A stretch of DNA of 64,000 nucleotides from the NCBI GenBank assembly GCA_947652605.1, contig OX393577.1, positions 1,984,868 through 2,048,867 on the forward strand, given 5' to 3'. Below the pieces are notes generated by a model. That model did no database searches and was not told the DNA's origin. It saw only the letters and a program-made list of their open reading frames with translations. Below are positions 36,664 through 47,042 of the stretch, piece by piece. Every line of letters starts with the position of its first letter. Within the stretch, counting starts at the first letter, position 1. This stretch comes from Elmis aenea. Its lineage: Eukaryota; Arthropoda; Insecta; Coleoptera; Elmidae. The position numbers were made by a program, and so were the translations under genes.

Positions 36664-36957
36664 GTATATTACATAACAAAAGTTGTAAGAAGCATATTAC
36701 GCACGAGTGGAAAAATTGAGCACGGAGTCGCGTAGCTGCGAGTGCGTATTTCCGCGAGTGCGTAATTGCTTTACAACTCGTGTTATGTAGCTTATTTTTT
36801 CTACGATCACATAATATCTACGATTTTAACGGTTTTTTGGCTAATATACACATGTAATTACGTTGTCTTGTCAATTCTAACGTAAGTTCACTTTGACATT
36901 TTTGGACAAGTATGCGTTTTGCTTACCGTGCGTTATAACTCACTTACTAGGCATGCA
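36664..36957 (+). repeat. Composite repeat, copy 4 (3' truncated)
   Basis: The copy starts GTATATTACATAACAAAAGT and includes the palindromic head, TTTTCTACGATCACATAATA and the first GCTTACCGTGCGTTATAACT. It then stops at CACTTACTAGGCATGCA, half way through the tail module. The sequence switches there directly to the hAT-derived fragment on the minus strand, so the missing half was lost at that junction. Confidence 0.8.
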
Positions 36958-37354
36958 TAGGCCTACCATATTTTCGCAAAGTCAAACCGGGACATGACGA
37001 CCTCTTTTTTTTAATCATAAGAGATTAAAAACTCATATTTTAATTCTTATTTTAGGTACCTACTTAATTAATGCTGTTTGAGAAGTAAACACATCTAATG
37101 TGCAATTATTATTTTTGTCTAATTATATTTCTTTTAAAATTTAGTTATGTATCTTTAGTTGTTTTTGTTTAATTACAAATTTCTATTAGTAGTCAATAAA
37201 AATTATTCATTTTATACAAACATTGTAATATTTATCTCCTGACAGTCAGATTGTTTTTTTTTTCATTCATTGCAAAAGTTACCTGGCACGCATTTCAAAA
37301 TGTGAAAATTTAAAAAAAATTGGCACCTGAACATAAAAAAGTTTGCCACCCCTG
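36958..37354 (-). mobile_element. hAT element fragment (one terminus retained)
   Basis: Read on the minus strand, the fragment starts CAGGGGTGGCAAACTTTTTT at 37354. It follows the left third of the hAT element at 58832, sharing GGTGCCAATTTTT, GCCAGGTAACTTTTGCAA, AACTAAAGATACATAACTAA and TGTGTTTACTTCTCAAACA. Similarity stops near GAGTTTTTAATC, and an unrelated end, CAAAGTCAAACCGGGACATG, continues to the junction with the composite repeat. There is no matching 8-bp duplication, so the far end is gone. Confidence 0.75.
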
Positions 37355-38815
37355 TCTTGAACCATGTCTCCATGCGTGAATTTCCTCTATTGAGTTATAA
37401 CTTTTGCAATAAGATTATAAGACACAGGAAGTTCGAAATTTACACCATGAAACGAAAGCAAATAATGGTTCTCCAATTTTTGTTCTTCTATTTTACAGAT
37501 TTTTTATTTGTGTCATCGTAGCTTTTCTCTTGCAAGCATCTATACATATTTAGTAAACAGATTTTTTCGGGGGAAAATATTACAAAAGCTCTGTTACTTG
37601 TTTACTACTTGAACTAGTGAATACTAAATCCGGAGTAAAGGCAATTGAATTTAAATGCTTTTAATTTGGTTACATGCGAAAAGAAACTTAAACCAATGCT
37701 ATTCTGTTGAGTTGCTCGCTCGACGTCAAATGTGTTTATATCTGGGAACTAATAATCAGTGTTTGCTTTATTGTGTTCGAATGTAACCTGAATATTCGTC
37801 GACAATAAAATGATATTTTCACACACGTAATTTATTAATGTGGCACACATAAATAACTAATAACACAGTAATGGCGTTACGAGAGCACATAACAAACCAA
37901 TTTATTAAAAAATCGAAAGCCTATATACTTCGTTCCATATAATAAAAATTAATCACATTATCAATCTGAACCTTTCGTGGCACAATCCAGTCTGCACGAC
38001 CGTTCCATCTAAGAGATTAGCAAGACAGATTCATTAATTAAGGCTCGATCATTCATTACGCTGATTGCTAGCGAGATTCATTTTTATGGTTAGCGGTGCT
38101 TATATTTCAAGAAAATACCGCATCAAACTTACCCCAACTCTTCACTAATTTAAGGATGACGTCACGCCTCATTACGTATGCTAGCGTAGAGTAATCATTA
38201 AGGTATTGATTGAAGTTTTTTACCCCTCAACACAAAAAATGTAAGGCGCATGCGTTCCGTTTAGTCATGAATGCGGGAATTAATGGTTTTTCAATTTTAG
38301 TGACACTGATAGAGAGGGTCGTATAATAAGGACCGATCTCTCGTTATCCATTAGTAACGACACAGTATACTATTTTTCTCATAAATATCGTGGTTCACTA
38401 TGGCCGGCTACTTAAGTAATGTTTACTTATTTACGAACATATTTTATTTTCACGTACATTGTTAACAGGCACTTCGACAACATCATTAGTCATATAATTG
38501 TTAAGAAATTACACAATTACTTGCATTTTATTAATTAACGAAGAATTGTATCGATAAAACTTGTTAATCCCTGGTAAATCAATCACACCACAACTTCTTT
38601 GTGAACTTGAAAATGTGAAAAAGAAGGTGATAGTAACTATTAAGCTTAATTTCAGCTTGTGCACTGTCATATTTATTAATGATTTCTGTTAATTGAATAT
38701 ATTATTGAACATTAGTTTGGTCCTATTTTTTAATTATATTGTCTAAAGAAAAAAAAATGTACCAAGAGACAGCAAAATCGCTTTATTAAGTTGTTTTTAA
38801 GAGTACGAATTATGA
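37355..38815. other. Low-repeat sequence with a possible regulatory pocket
   Basis: Around 38030-38180 there are homeodomain-type words (CATTAATTAAGG, TTCATTACG) beside a consensus cAMP-response element. No gene or repeat was recognised. Confidence 0.3.
38157..38164. promoter_or_regulatory. Consensus CRE/bZIP site TGACGTCA
   Basis: The perfect palindromic octamer TGACGTCA stands in a GC-richer, non-repetitive setting. It is the optimal binding site of CREB/ATF-type bZIP factors. Occupancy cannot be judged from sequence alone. Confidence 0.35.
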
Positions 38816-39745
38816 TTTGGAATCATAATTCCAACACAGGACCAAAGGGAGTGTCAAGAAATAGAGCTAAATGGCCTGGTTTGGTATACGGATGGGTCAA
38901 AAACGCCAAATGGCACACGCTGCGGATTATGGGGAGCAGCACAACTGAGACGAGGCACATCTGTGAGCCTTGGACAGTGTGCAACCATATTTCAAGCCGA
39001 GGTGTACGCTATGCACTTATGTGCAGAAACACTATTAGAAAGAGATTTTAATAATAAGAGAATCTTCATAGTGTCCGACAGCCAAGCAGCGTTAAAAGCT
39101 CATGGCTCGTCGGAAGCACTTGTTCTAAACTGCGTAGGGGCACAATGTGCTAGGAAGCAGGAATAACGTTAAACTGGTATGGTGATCAGGGCACACTAAT
39201 ATACCAGGGAAGGAGAAGGCAGATCTTCTAGCCAAAATTGGCAGCGAGACACCTTTCTTCGGACCATAACCCGCAGTTGGCACATCCTATGGAACAGCCA
39301 AGCGGTGTCTTTGGACATATATATACAGGGGGCATAACGCTTATTGGAAAAAAGTTGCGGGAAAAGCCCACTCTAAGGCTATCTTGTCAATGGTCAAAGA
39401 AAAAACAGAAGAAATGCTCAGGATAAGCAGAGTAGAAATCAGAGCAGCCACAGGACTCGTCACACGGCACTGTGGGCTAAACAAACACGATATATGCAGA
39501 GGATGTGGTGAAGAAGAAGAAACTCCTCTTCACGTACTATGCCAGTGAGAAGGATTCAGAACCTATCGGTGTAGGCTTCTGGGAATGGAAAAAGCCAACC
39601 AAGAGGAGTTGAGCAAAACACCCTTAAAGAAAATTCTCGAGTTTCAAAAACACAGGACTCCTTTGAGGGTGTATCACCAGAGGATAGACCAATAGGTCGC
39701 AGTACAGGAACCAAAAAGGGGACAACCTCTGCGGAAAGATTAAAA
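38816..39745 (+). mobile_element. LINE fragment with RNase H domain and CCHC-like C-terminus
   Basis: One frame is open from 38816 to 39166 and reads WYTDGSKTPNGTRCGLWGAA, then QCATIFQAEVYAMHLCAETL, then IFIVSDSQAALKA. The D of YTDGS, the E of QAEVYA and the D of VSDSQ are three of the four RNase H catalytic acids. After a frameshift, PGKEKADLLAK supplies the fourth (D of KADLL). Further on come HCGLNKHDICRGCGEEEET and PLHVLC, a C-x2-C-x8-H-x3-C cluster found behind RNase H in some insect LINE clades (R1/LOA/I-like). The copy ends with AGATTAAAAAAATAATAATT. Reverse transcriptase and endonuclease are missing, and stops interrupt the 3' half. Confidence 0.9.
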
Positions 39746-39803
39746 AAATAATAATTATAGAGTACGATATTAGGTATAACTTAAGGTTGGTAATCATTTA
39801 AGT

Positions 39804-39990
39804 CAATGTTTTTTTGTCTACGGGACACTTTAGTATTGCTTAGCAAAAAAATGTTAGTCCTGGAGAAAAATACAAATGAATTGTATAAAAAAGATAAAAA
39901 CAATGAGCGACATAAAAACAAAAAATTCAGAGCACCCTTTATACTTGACGTGATACAGCAATGTGTCGCGACACCGGTTGAAAGGCACTG
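39804..39990. mobile_element. hAT MITE with perfect 8-bp TSD
   Basis: ATTTAAGT occurs exactly at both flanks (39796-39803 and 39991-39998). The 187-bp element starts CAATGTTTTTTTGTCTACGG and ends, in reverse complement, CAGTGCCTTTCAACCGGTGT. Both ends then carry a GACAC word. The terminal CARTG and the 8-bp duplication identify the hAT superfamily. Two overlapping antiparallel open frames inside it (39781-40011 and 39806-39991) are incidental. Confidence 0.85.
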
Positions 39991-40019
39991 ATTTAAGTCA
40001 TTAAAGGCCATATTTGGTA

Positions 40020-40084
40020 AGATGTTACATCCGGCTAAACCGGAAGTTGCTAAAACCTCTTATTGTCAATTATCACCCTGTATA
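40020..40084. mobile_element. Solo terminus of a TATACAGGG-type element
   Basis: CAATTATCACCCTGTATA ends at 40084, preceded by CCGGCTAAACCGGAAG. A similar CCGGTTGAACCGGAAG occurs at 40988 beside other such ends, suggesting a related subterminal module. No left partner was recognised. Confidence 0.45.
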
Positions 40085-40945
40085 CATTTATATATTTTAG
40101 AATTTCTACTTAAATTATGGCTACAGGAATACGTCACAAGTAGGCATTTGTCTTAAAGTGATTGTATAATGTCGAAAACGTGAAAATAAATATATGAACC
40201 AAAAATTTAACCATTTTAAAGTATACACTCATTAGAAATAATAACATTGTACCTTACACAAACAATTTGTATTTTCGACTTCTTTACAGACAATAAAAAA
40301 CGAAGGTTCCCTGTCATAATATTGATTGACCGAAAATGAAATCTCAAGCAAAAGAGGTACAAATTATGCCATTGTTAACCTAGAATTCAAAACTTTTATT
40401 TATAAAGGAATCTAAAACACGGAACGCAATTTGTTTATTATTAACTTGTTTTTTTAAATTAATATTAAGTTATCATTGAATACAAATATCATTACTACAA
40501 AATTTATAACTAATATAATCATCATTTGCCCGTTAATCGTAGTGGTATATTTAATAAATTACTCGTGTTACGTGTCTTGTACATGGTACGACAAAATAGA
40601 CTCAAGGATTATATTAATACATTCTCAGAAAAAGTATCGAGGACGATAGTAAAAAAGCTTGGTAATCAATTTTAAATGAATAAAATCAATGGTTTGTAGT
40701 GATTTTTAAGCTTTGTGCTAATTTAATGCGAAATATAAGCCTTTGGTGCTGGTTACTGTTATAAAAGTTTAGTTTACTGTTGCCTTTTCGAAGTTCTTAA
40801 ACGTTGAAAATTTTTGAAGGTTCTGTATCGCTAAAAATTTTCATAAAAATGTGAATTTAAAACGAAAACGGTTGACTTTTTAGACCGATATAGCCTCAAA
40901 CAGTTTTAAATGTAAATTTAAAGAGGAATCCAAAAATAAAAAAAT
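40085..40945. other. AT-rich spacer, nothing recognised
   Basis: No open frame above 60 codons and no matched repeat. Confidence 0.4.
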
Positions 40946-41136
40946 TTACAGGTTGTTCCATTTAAAATTTCAAAGTTTAGATCTGTTTCCGGTTGAACCG
41001 GAAGTCGTATTGCAACCTCAACGTTTTTATCGAATCTGGAATATACGATAACGATCAGATACCAAATTTCATTGGAATATTTTTAAATAGTGTTCTAGAT
41101 ATTTGTTTGTTTCCATACTTTTGCACATCCCTGTAA
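40946..41136. mobile_element. Possible short MITE abutting a fold-back
   Basis: TTACAGGTTGTTCC at the left and TTACAGGGATGTGC (complement of the right end) agree at about two thirds of positions. The interior holds CCGGTTGAACCGGAAGTCGT. The right end touches the TATACAGGG end of the next element. The assignment is tentative because the inverted ends are weak. Confidence 0.4.
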
Positions 41137-41508
41137 TATACAGGGTGATTGATTGGGTCTGGGCATTAAAAATATATAAAGAATGAAAAAGGGTATTGAT
41201 CTGAAATTTTGTATATGACTATAATGGCATCTGATCTGTTTAATGAAAATAAGATGATGACACTTCCGGAATTACCAGAAGTTGACGTCTACTTTCTTAT
41301 TTCAAACACAATGGTGTATTTTTTATTGCATTTTTGGATTTAAAACGTTATTTTATTAGCATTCGCTATACCTAAGTGCAGTCGTTTTTTAGATTTTTGG
41401 ATTTTTTTGATCAGATGCCATTATGGTCATAACCAAAATTTTAGATCAATACCCTTTTTCATTCTTCATATATTTTTAATGCCCGGTCCCAATCATTCAA
41501 CCTGTATA
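41137..41508. mobile_element. 372-bp fold-back MITE, TATACAGGGTGATTGATTGG ends
   Basis: The left arm (TATACAGGGTGATTGATTGG, GGGCATTAAAAATATAT, GAATGAAAAAGGGTATTGAT, ATGGCATCTGATC) is mirrored by the right arm (GATCAGATGCCATTAT, ATCAATACCCTTTTTCATTC, ATATATTTTTAATGCCC, TCAACCTGTATA). Arms of about 100 bp surround a ~170-bp centre. There is no ORF. The terminus matches the fold-back at 46380 for the first 14 bases, but the interior is unrelated. Confidence 0.85.
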
Positions 41509-43092
41509 TCTATTTAATCCCCTGGAGTGACCAAATATTTCTATGTAGAAGTAATATACATTTTATTATAGGTACCTACTTAAAGAACATTATTTTATTT
41601 TATTTTTATTTAGTCCTGTCAACCTACCGTCAGGTAAGCAACGTGAAAATTCTGCTTTGAATAAAAAAAGTTCGTGTTAATAGCTAATAATAACAGCGAC
41701 TTAGCTCCGCATTAACAATTACAAACTGTTGAAAATAACAATCAAATCGAAATCCGTCTGACTGTAGATTAAAACATAGAGAATGCATGCATCGCGCGGC
41801 GCAGCGAAGTGCAACGATGAGCAACGTCTGCAGCGGTGGGGCTGGTTTTAATTGCGGCTTTACTAAGATGGCGTGCATGCCACACTCGCACTTAGCACCG
41901 CGACGCTAGCTTTTTTCTGCGGCGATCGATAGGCGACGTTCTCGTGTTTTAAAAACATAAAGCAGTACACTCAGCGACTTTGCGTAATTAAAAACTGCTC
42001 TTATATAACGGGAATTATTGCTTGCCCACTTTTATACCAGTTACGAACATAACGAAATTGGGTATGTAGTCAGTAACACAATAAAGGCAGACCTTTCAAA
42101 CTTCTTATATCATCTAAACGTTACATATCTGATCGATTAAAGTCCATTAGCAATTTAAATTGTTTGTATTGGTAAAGCACAACAATAACTTTGAATGAAA
42201 TTTTGCACGGATATTTAACAAACGCACGCAGGACCGTGTATAAATAAATATTTTAAACTATTCTAGGCGAATTACTTGACGAACTTATAAATTTACGTCC
42301 AGAAAATGACCCTTAATTGCCAAAACTATTCTAGAAACATTGATTTGTTGAGAAAATTTGAGCATTCAAATGTTATCCTTAATTAAGGTCAGGTCCCCTT
42401 ATTTCATTGCACTTTTTCTACTCGCTAGATGCTTAAGCAAACTTACTCTTACTAACCATTTTTTTTATAAACATATCTTAGTAAACAACGTAACAAGCTG
42501 GACTCTATAATCTACACTTACTTTTTACGACTTCTGTGCTAAGTAGAATACAAACATGAACGGACTAACCTGAAAACACCCCGATTTATGATTAAGTTGT
42601 GTCTGTGCTCAAAATTAAAGTCGGCCATAGCTGCTCCCGATAATTCAATTTCCTTGATTATTAATTAAACTAAATTATTTAAATGGGCTCAGAACGAATA
42701 AACCGTCAATCATACAATATAAAACTTATCCACACGCAATAGCGTTATTCTTTTTTTATAATATTACCTTGATTTGCTTAATGGCATATAAATAACACAA
42801 ATGATTAAAAAAAATTATGCTTTCGACTAATCCACTAGGCTAATAAAATGTTTGATTGTATAAGCGATTCGTTTATTTATGTAATGCAAGGTTTATTAAA
42901 ATTCACTTAACTTTTTTTCGAAAAAACAGAACATAAAATAAATCAGACTGCATGTGATGAAGAGACGGGCATCTAAAATCTGTTTTGCACTCTGAAAATT
43001 TAGGTGCGATTGCACGAAGCAACACAGGTGTTAAAATTCAAGTTAATCCCTAAGATTAGGCAAATCAATCACAACTATGCTGCGTTTTGTTT
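41509..43092. other. Low-repeat sequence with a GC/CpG-rich pocket
   Basis: The pocket 41780-41945 is CpG-rich (GCATCGCGCGGCGCAGCG and GCGGCGATCGATAGGCG) and contains AAGATGGCG, a PHO/YY1-like word. A 64-codon minus-strand frame overlaps it without motif. Around 42590-42680 lies another mix of GC-richer and TTAATTAA words. No gene is supported. Confidence 0.3.
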
Positions 43093-43611
43093 ACAAAGGA
43101 GGGTCACGATATGCTGTCGCTAGAATCAGATCAAGGCTGTGTTTATTGCATCAAGAACATCAAAACTAAATGTTTTGCAAAGTTATACGTGCCACTGGCC
43201 ATTTCCTTCGGAAACATAGGAAAAAAACTGAAAAGTTTAATAATAAAAGTAATTTTTGCGATCGCGTTGGCCATGAAACCGTCAGAGATAAAATCGAAAT
43301 TCTTCTATTTATCAATGCGCGCATCTTTTGCAAGTAAAATGTTGCAAAGTTTTTGAAAAAATCTTAAACGGTTCCGAAGGAAAACGTCAAAAACGAGACC
43401 CTTGTAAAAAGAGTTTTCCCTATGTTGAACGCCTATGCAACTCGCATAGATTTAGTTATAACAGATATACCGCAACTTCTCAAATCATAGCCGATTTGCA
43501 AGGGTTTCGTTTTTGACGTTTTTCTCCGGAACCGTTTAAGATTTTTTCAAAAACTTGGCACCATTTCACTTGCAAACGATGCGCGAATTTTATCTATTCT
43601 TCTACCCAAGA
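43093..43611. mobile_element. Long fold-back element, family F, copy 2 (right arm truncated)
   Basis: The copy begins ACAAAGGAGGGTCACGATAT and follows the whole left arm of family F. It turns at the centre (TATACCGCAACTTCTCAAAT, GGTTTCGTTTTTGACG) and then breaks off about 100 bp into the right arm, near GATGCGCGAATTTTATC. The 89-codon frame 43087-43356 covers the left arm; a homologous frame exists in copy 3 on the other strand. Copy 1 and the left arm of copy 3 carry stops in that frame, so I do not regard it as a gene. Confidence 0.85.
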
Positions 43612-44221
43612 TGAACATAAACAAACCATGGTAATCACCAAAATGATTCGTTTCATATTGGAATATTTGATGGTTCATGTTTACTTATTTTATTTTTTAC
43701 TCAAAAACTGTGGGTTTTACGACAGGTTATAAACAGTTTCTAAATAAATCGAGCTTTCAAACAATAATTTTTTAATTGCAAAATTTCGACCCACCAAAAA
43801 GTTCTGATAAAAAAACCAACAGGGGTCGCACTTTTCAGCCTCCCGTGAAGGTGGGAGATTAGGGAGATAATTGAAAATATTACCATAGGAAACATCTGCC
43901 TTCTATCATTCTCCTACATTTTTACAAATTTGAGAAATAAAATAAAAACCTAATTTTACCGCTCCCCTTGAGGGGGGTGTAACTCCGAAAGGAGACGTCT
44001 AAGGAAAAAATTGTATATGTAAGACCCTCCTTAATTTTTGATAAGGAATCACCTCCCGAATGTTTTCGCAATATTTAAAACACCCTAAATAAAGGTATTT
44101 AAAAAAACAACTTATTATTAATCGTTGACATATGCTTAAATTTCATCAACAGATGCAATTGCGTTATACATAATTAAAAAATCACTTTTTTTACCGAAAT
44201 CATTTGCTAATTAATTTTATA
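43612..44221. repeat. Probable old dispersed repeat (unassigned)
   Basis: The stretch 43775-44060 has a changeable base composition with CCTCCCGTGAAGGTGGGAG and CCCCTTGAGGGGGGTGTAAC hairpin-like words, unlike the unique AT-rich background. This suggests a decayed repeat. No termini or coding potential are visible. Confidence 0.3.
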
Positions 44222-44229
44222 CTCTAAGC

Positions 44230-44483
44230 CAGTGGTTTTTAACATTTTAGTAGTCGCGCCCCCCTAAATATTTTCGCGGTCCCCTAGTTTGTAGGAACAA
44301 AAATATTACGATTTATTTAAGAAGATATCTCTCCGATGGTTTCAGTAAAATAAGGAGGAAAAAATATTTTATTACAGATTTCAATATTTTAAGAAGTAAA
44401 AACGTTTTATAAATTTTTCGTGGCCCCTCTTAAAATATTTCACGGCCCCCCAGGGGCCGCGGTGCCCCGGTTAAGAATCGCTG
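44230..44483. mobile_element. hAT MITE 1 of a tandem pair sharing a target site
   Basis: The 254-bp element starts CAGTGGTTTTTAACATTTTA and its right end in reverse complement is CAGCGATTCTTAACCGGGGC. It is flanked by CTCTAAGC at 44222-44229 and 44484-44491. The ends, length and 8-bp duplication are those of a non-autonomous hAT element. The interior near both ends is C/G-rich (GCGCCCCCC and GGCCCCCCAGGGGCC). Confidence 0.88.
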
Positions 44484-44491
44484 CTCTAAGC

Positions 44492-44714
44492 CAGTATTTT
44501 CCAAATTTACAATGATGTCGTACCCCTCTTGAGAGTTTAGTTTTACCGACGTACGCCTCTCGGCTAACGATAGTATACCATACTCGTGTATTTAGTTTAA
44601 AAGAAGTGTTTTTACAGTAAAAAATTCTAACATAAAATAAAAGTTCTGATGTGCACCCCTTGAAACCCTTTTGCGTGCCCCCAGGGGTACGCGTACCAGA
44701 CTTTGGTAACACTG
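44492..44714. mobile_element. hAT MITE 2 of a tandem pair sharing a target site
   Basis: The 223-bp element starts CAGTATTTTCCAAATTTACA and ends, in reverse complement, CAGTGTTACCAAAGTCTGGT. It is flanked by CTCTAAGC at 44484-44491 and again at 44715-44722. The middle duplication is thus shared with the first element. The two MITEs belong to different families, since their interiors are unrelated. Antisense frames of up to 90 codons over the pair are incidental. Confidence 0.88.
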
Positions 44715-44722
44715 CTCTAAGC

Positions 44723-46379
44723 TATATACGATAACCTTGCGGTTTAAACACTGCATGTTAAATAAGTGTGATATAAAGTTAAATGCAGCGCCCGTGCAAA
44801 AGAAATGAATCTCGGAGAAACCAAAAGTTGTCGGTTTCATGCGTTAACATAGTTCAATAGCATAGCTGCAATAACATTTTGTCTGCGGGAGTTCGCATGT
44901 TAGTTTCACATAAAGATGGTGCCTTCACAAATAGCAGTTTGAACGGAGCGAGTGACCACGTGCGCGCCCTGGGCTCGACACCCGGTTATGATTGTCTTGT
45001 TTTTCAAACACTAAACTCATTACATGCTACAACTTCCGGCCAGATTTTTTCAATGTTTTATGCTTCGAAACGCATTAAATACTACCGGATGTGCGCTCAT
45101 ATTTATATAAGTACAGCAGTCCAAATCATTTAATGACACTTTTCACACAATTTACTTGCAGCAAGTGTCGTTAAGCAGCGACTGAATAATTTCCGTAGTT
45201 ATTTGCGACAAAACCGAATCACTAAACGATTTTTAATTAACAGATTCCGAAGCGTAACGTCCTTTAATTCAACAAATACAATAATCTACACGAAAATATG
45301 CGATATCATTATAGTATACGGTATAATTAACTCGAAGTATCTAAAAATTTTAATCTATCTTTGATCACTGTAAACAATAATTATTTTAATTGTATGATGG
45401 TCTCCGTTACCGAAAAATCCTCGACTAATAATGTAAGTAATAATTAGAGTACCTTATCGTATGTTTAATTAAAATGCGGTCTGTGATTAAATAACGAATA
45501 AACTTTGTATTTTGGACGCTTGTATTTCGTTTGATGAATTTTTCATTATTAATGTTTATCCGGTGTTGCGACAATTATTGTTATAATTACAGTGATGCAA
45601 CATGTTTTAATGTTATTTGCTCACCTGCGTGATACAGTTGCAAACCAATATGGTAAACGCTATTGACACTCACCTCCTGCAAAACAGAAATTAACAAAAT
45701 TAACATCGAAACTCTTATTACTCAGTTATTTCTATTTTGATTTTCATGCACAATGCAGTTCTTTAATATTGCTGAAATGCATGTTAATGTATTTACCTAC
45801 AGTTAGTTTATACAGTCCTGGCTTCGTAACAGTTTTGCCTTAGTATAAGTAATAATTGTATACGAGTTGATGTTAATACAGTTACACTTTCAGTTTGATT
45901 CTAGAATTGTTCTAGAACGCTCTTCAAGCGATTTAAAAACAGTAATAGGACTTAAAATTTGACAGGAATAATCGTAAGGATAGGACAGGACAGACAGGAA
46001 TAATAGTAAACTCACTGTTATAGAAAAGGTTGCAATATAAGAAAATTACAAGGAACCTGCATAGACAGTAAAAACACATTTATTGCAAAATTATCAACGC
46101 ACTGATTATTACTCAGATCTACAAAGAAATAATTTATTGCCAGTATATCAAACACTCATGCATTTCTGAAAAAAAACAATGTTTTTTTCAAACAATGAAA
46201 CTTTTTTTTTTTAATAAATTAAGGACGCAAGTAGTTCCCATAACGTTTGCCCCAGTATCTAATTATTTAACGTACGTTTTTACTAGTTGCTTGATTTCCT
46301 TAGCAGAGCATAGTGCAAGCGTAATAAATTCACACACACAAAAAAAGGTACGAATATGGGAATCATGTAGTTCTTGTAT
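44723..46379. other. Low-repeat sequence, no gene recognised
   Basis: The frame 44879-45133 (84 codons) is GC-richer at its start but has no motif. At 45899-45917 there are two TTCTAGAA boxes separated by 3 bp, off by one base from a heat-shock element. The rest is AT-rich with TAATTA words. Confidence 0.35.
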
Positions 46380-47042
46380 TATACAGGGTGATTGATATTC
46401 GAGTTTAAGCATAGGGATCTCGCTCATTATAATAGCTAGAGTAAAGGTTTAAATTTGGCAAAGTTGCTAAATTTCGTGCTCAATAATAATCCAAAGAGAA
46501 ATTGGAAATATCTCAAACGGCATCCGAGAAAATTAGAAAAACCCGGAAAATACGATTTTTGAAAATCGCCTGTAACTCGTTTGGAATATTAAATATTCTA
46601 AATGGGTAAAAACACTACCGAAGCAATTTTTTAAGCCGAATCGGATGGTGGTCACAAATTTTTTCTATATCGATTCGTTTTTGTTTTATGAAAACCTTTT
46701 CTTGCTTCCATAAGAAAAAATAAAATTGGTTGTCATAAAATAAAAACGAATCGACATAGGAAAAATTTGACCAACATCCGATTCAGCTTAAAAAGTAGCT
46801 TCAGCTATGTTTTTTCACATTTAAAATATTTTATACTCCAAACGAATTGTAGGCGATTTTCAAAAATCGTATTTTCCGGTTTTTTCTAATTTTCTCGGAT
46901 ACCGTCTGAGATATTTCTAATTTCTCTTCGAATTATTAATAAACACCAAATTTAGCAACTTTGTCAAATTGAAACCTATAGTCTAGCTATTATAATAAGC
47001 GAGATCCCCATGCCCAAACTCGAATTTCAAACATCCTGTATT
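46380..47042. mobile_element. ~660-bp fold-back MITE, TATACAGGGTGATTGATATT ends
   Basis: The left arm (TATACAGGGTGATTGATATT, CGAGTTTAAGCATAGGGATC, TCGCTCATTATAATAGCTAG, AAATTTGGCAAAGTTGCTAA, AAATACGATTTTTGAAAATC) is mirrored to the right end (GAGATCCCCATGCCCAAACT, CGAATTTCAAACATCCTGTA). The arms reach to a centre near 46710 and contain GATTCGTTTTTGTTTTATG facing CATAAAATAAAAACGAATC. This makes an almost complete 660-nt hairpin without coding capacity. The arms have diverged by roughly a tenth, so the element is not young. Confidence 0.87.

Noticed and set aside
41864..41875. AAGATGGCG as a PHO/YY1 Polycomb response site
   Set aside because: It is a single short match without clustered partner motifs; chance occurrence in 64 kb is likely.
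43087..43356. 89-codon frame with a homologue at 53364-53609, suggesting a conserved small protein
   Set aside because: Both lie in arms of the palindromic family F. Other arms carry stops in this frame, and another frame of the arms is equally open, so the similarity reflects repeat homology only.
45899..45917. Double TTCTAGAA as a heat-shock element
   Set aside because: The spacer between the two palindromes is 3 bp rather than 2, which puts the repeats out of register for HSF trimers.
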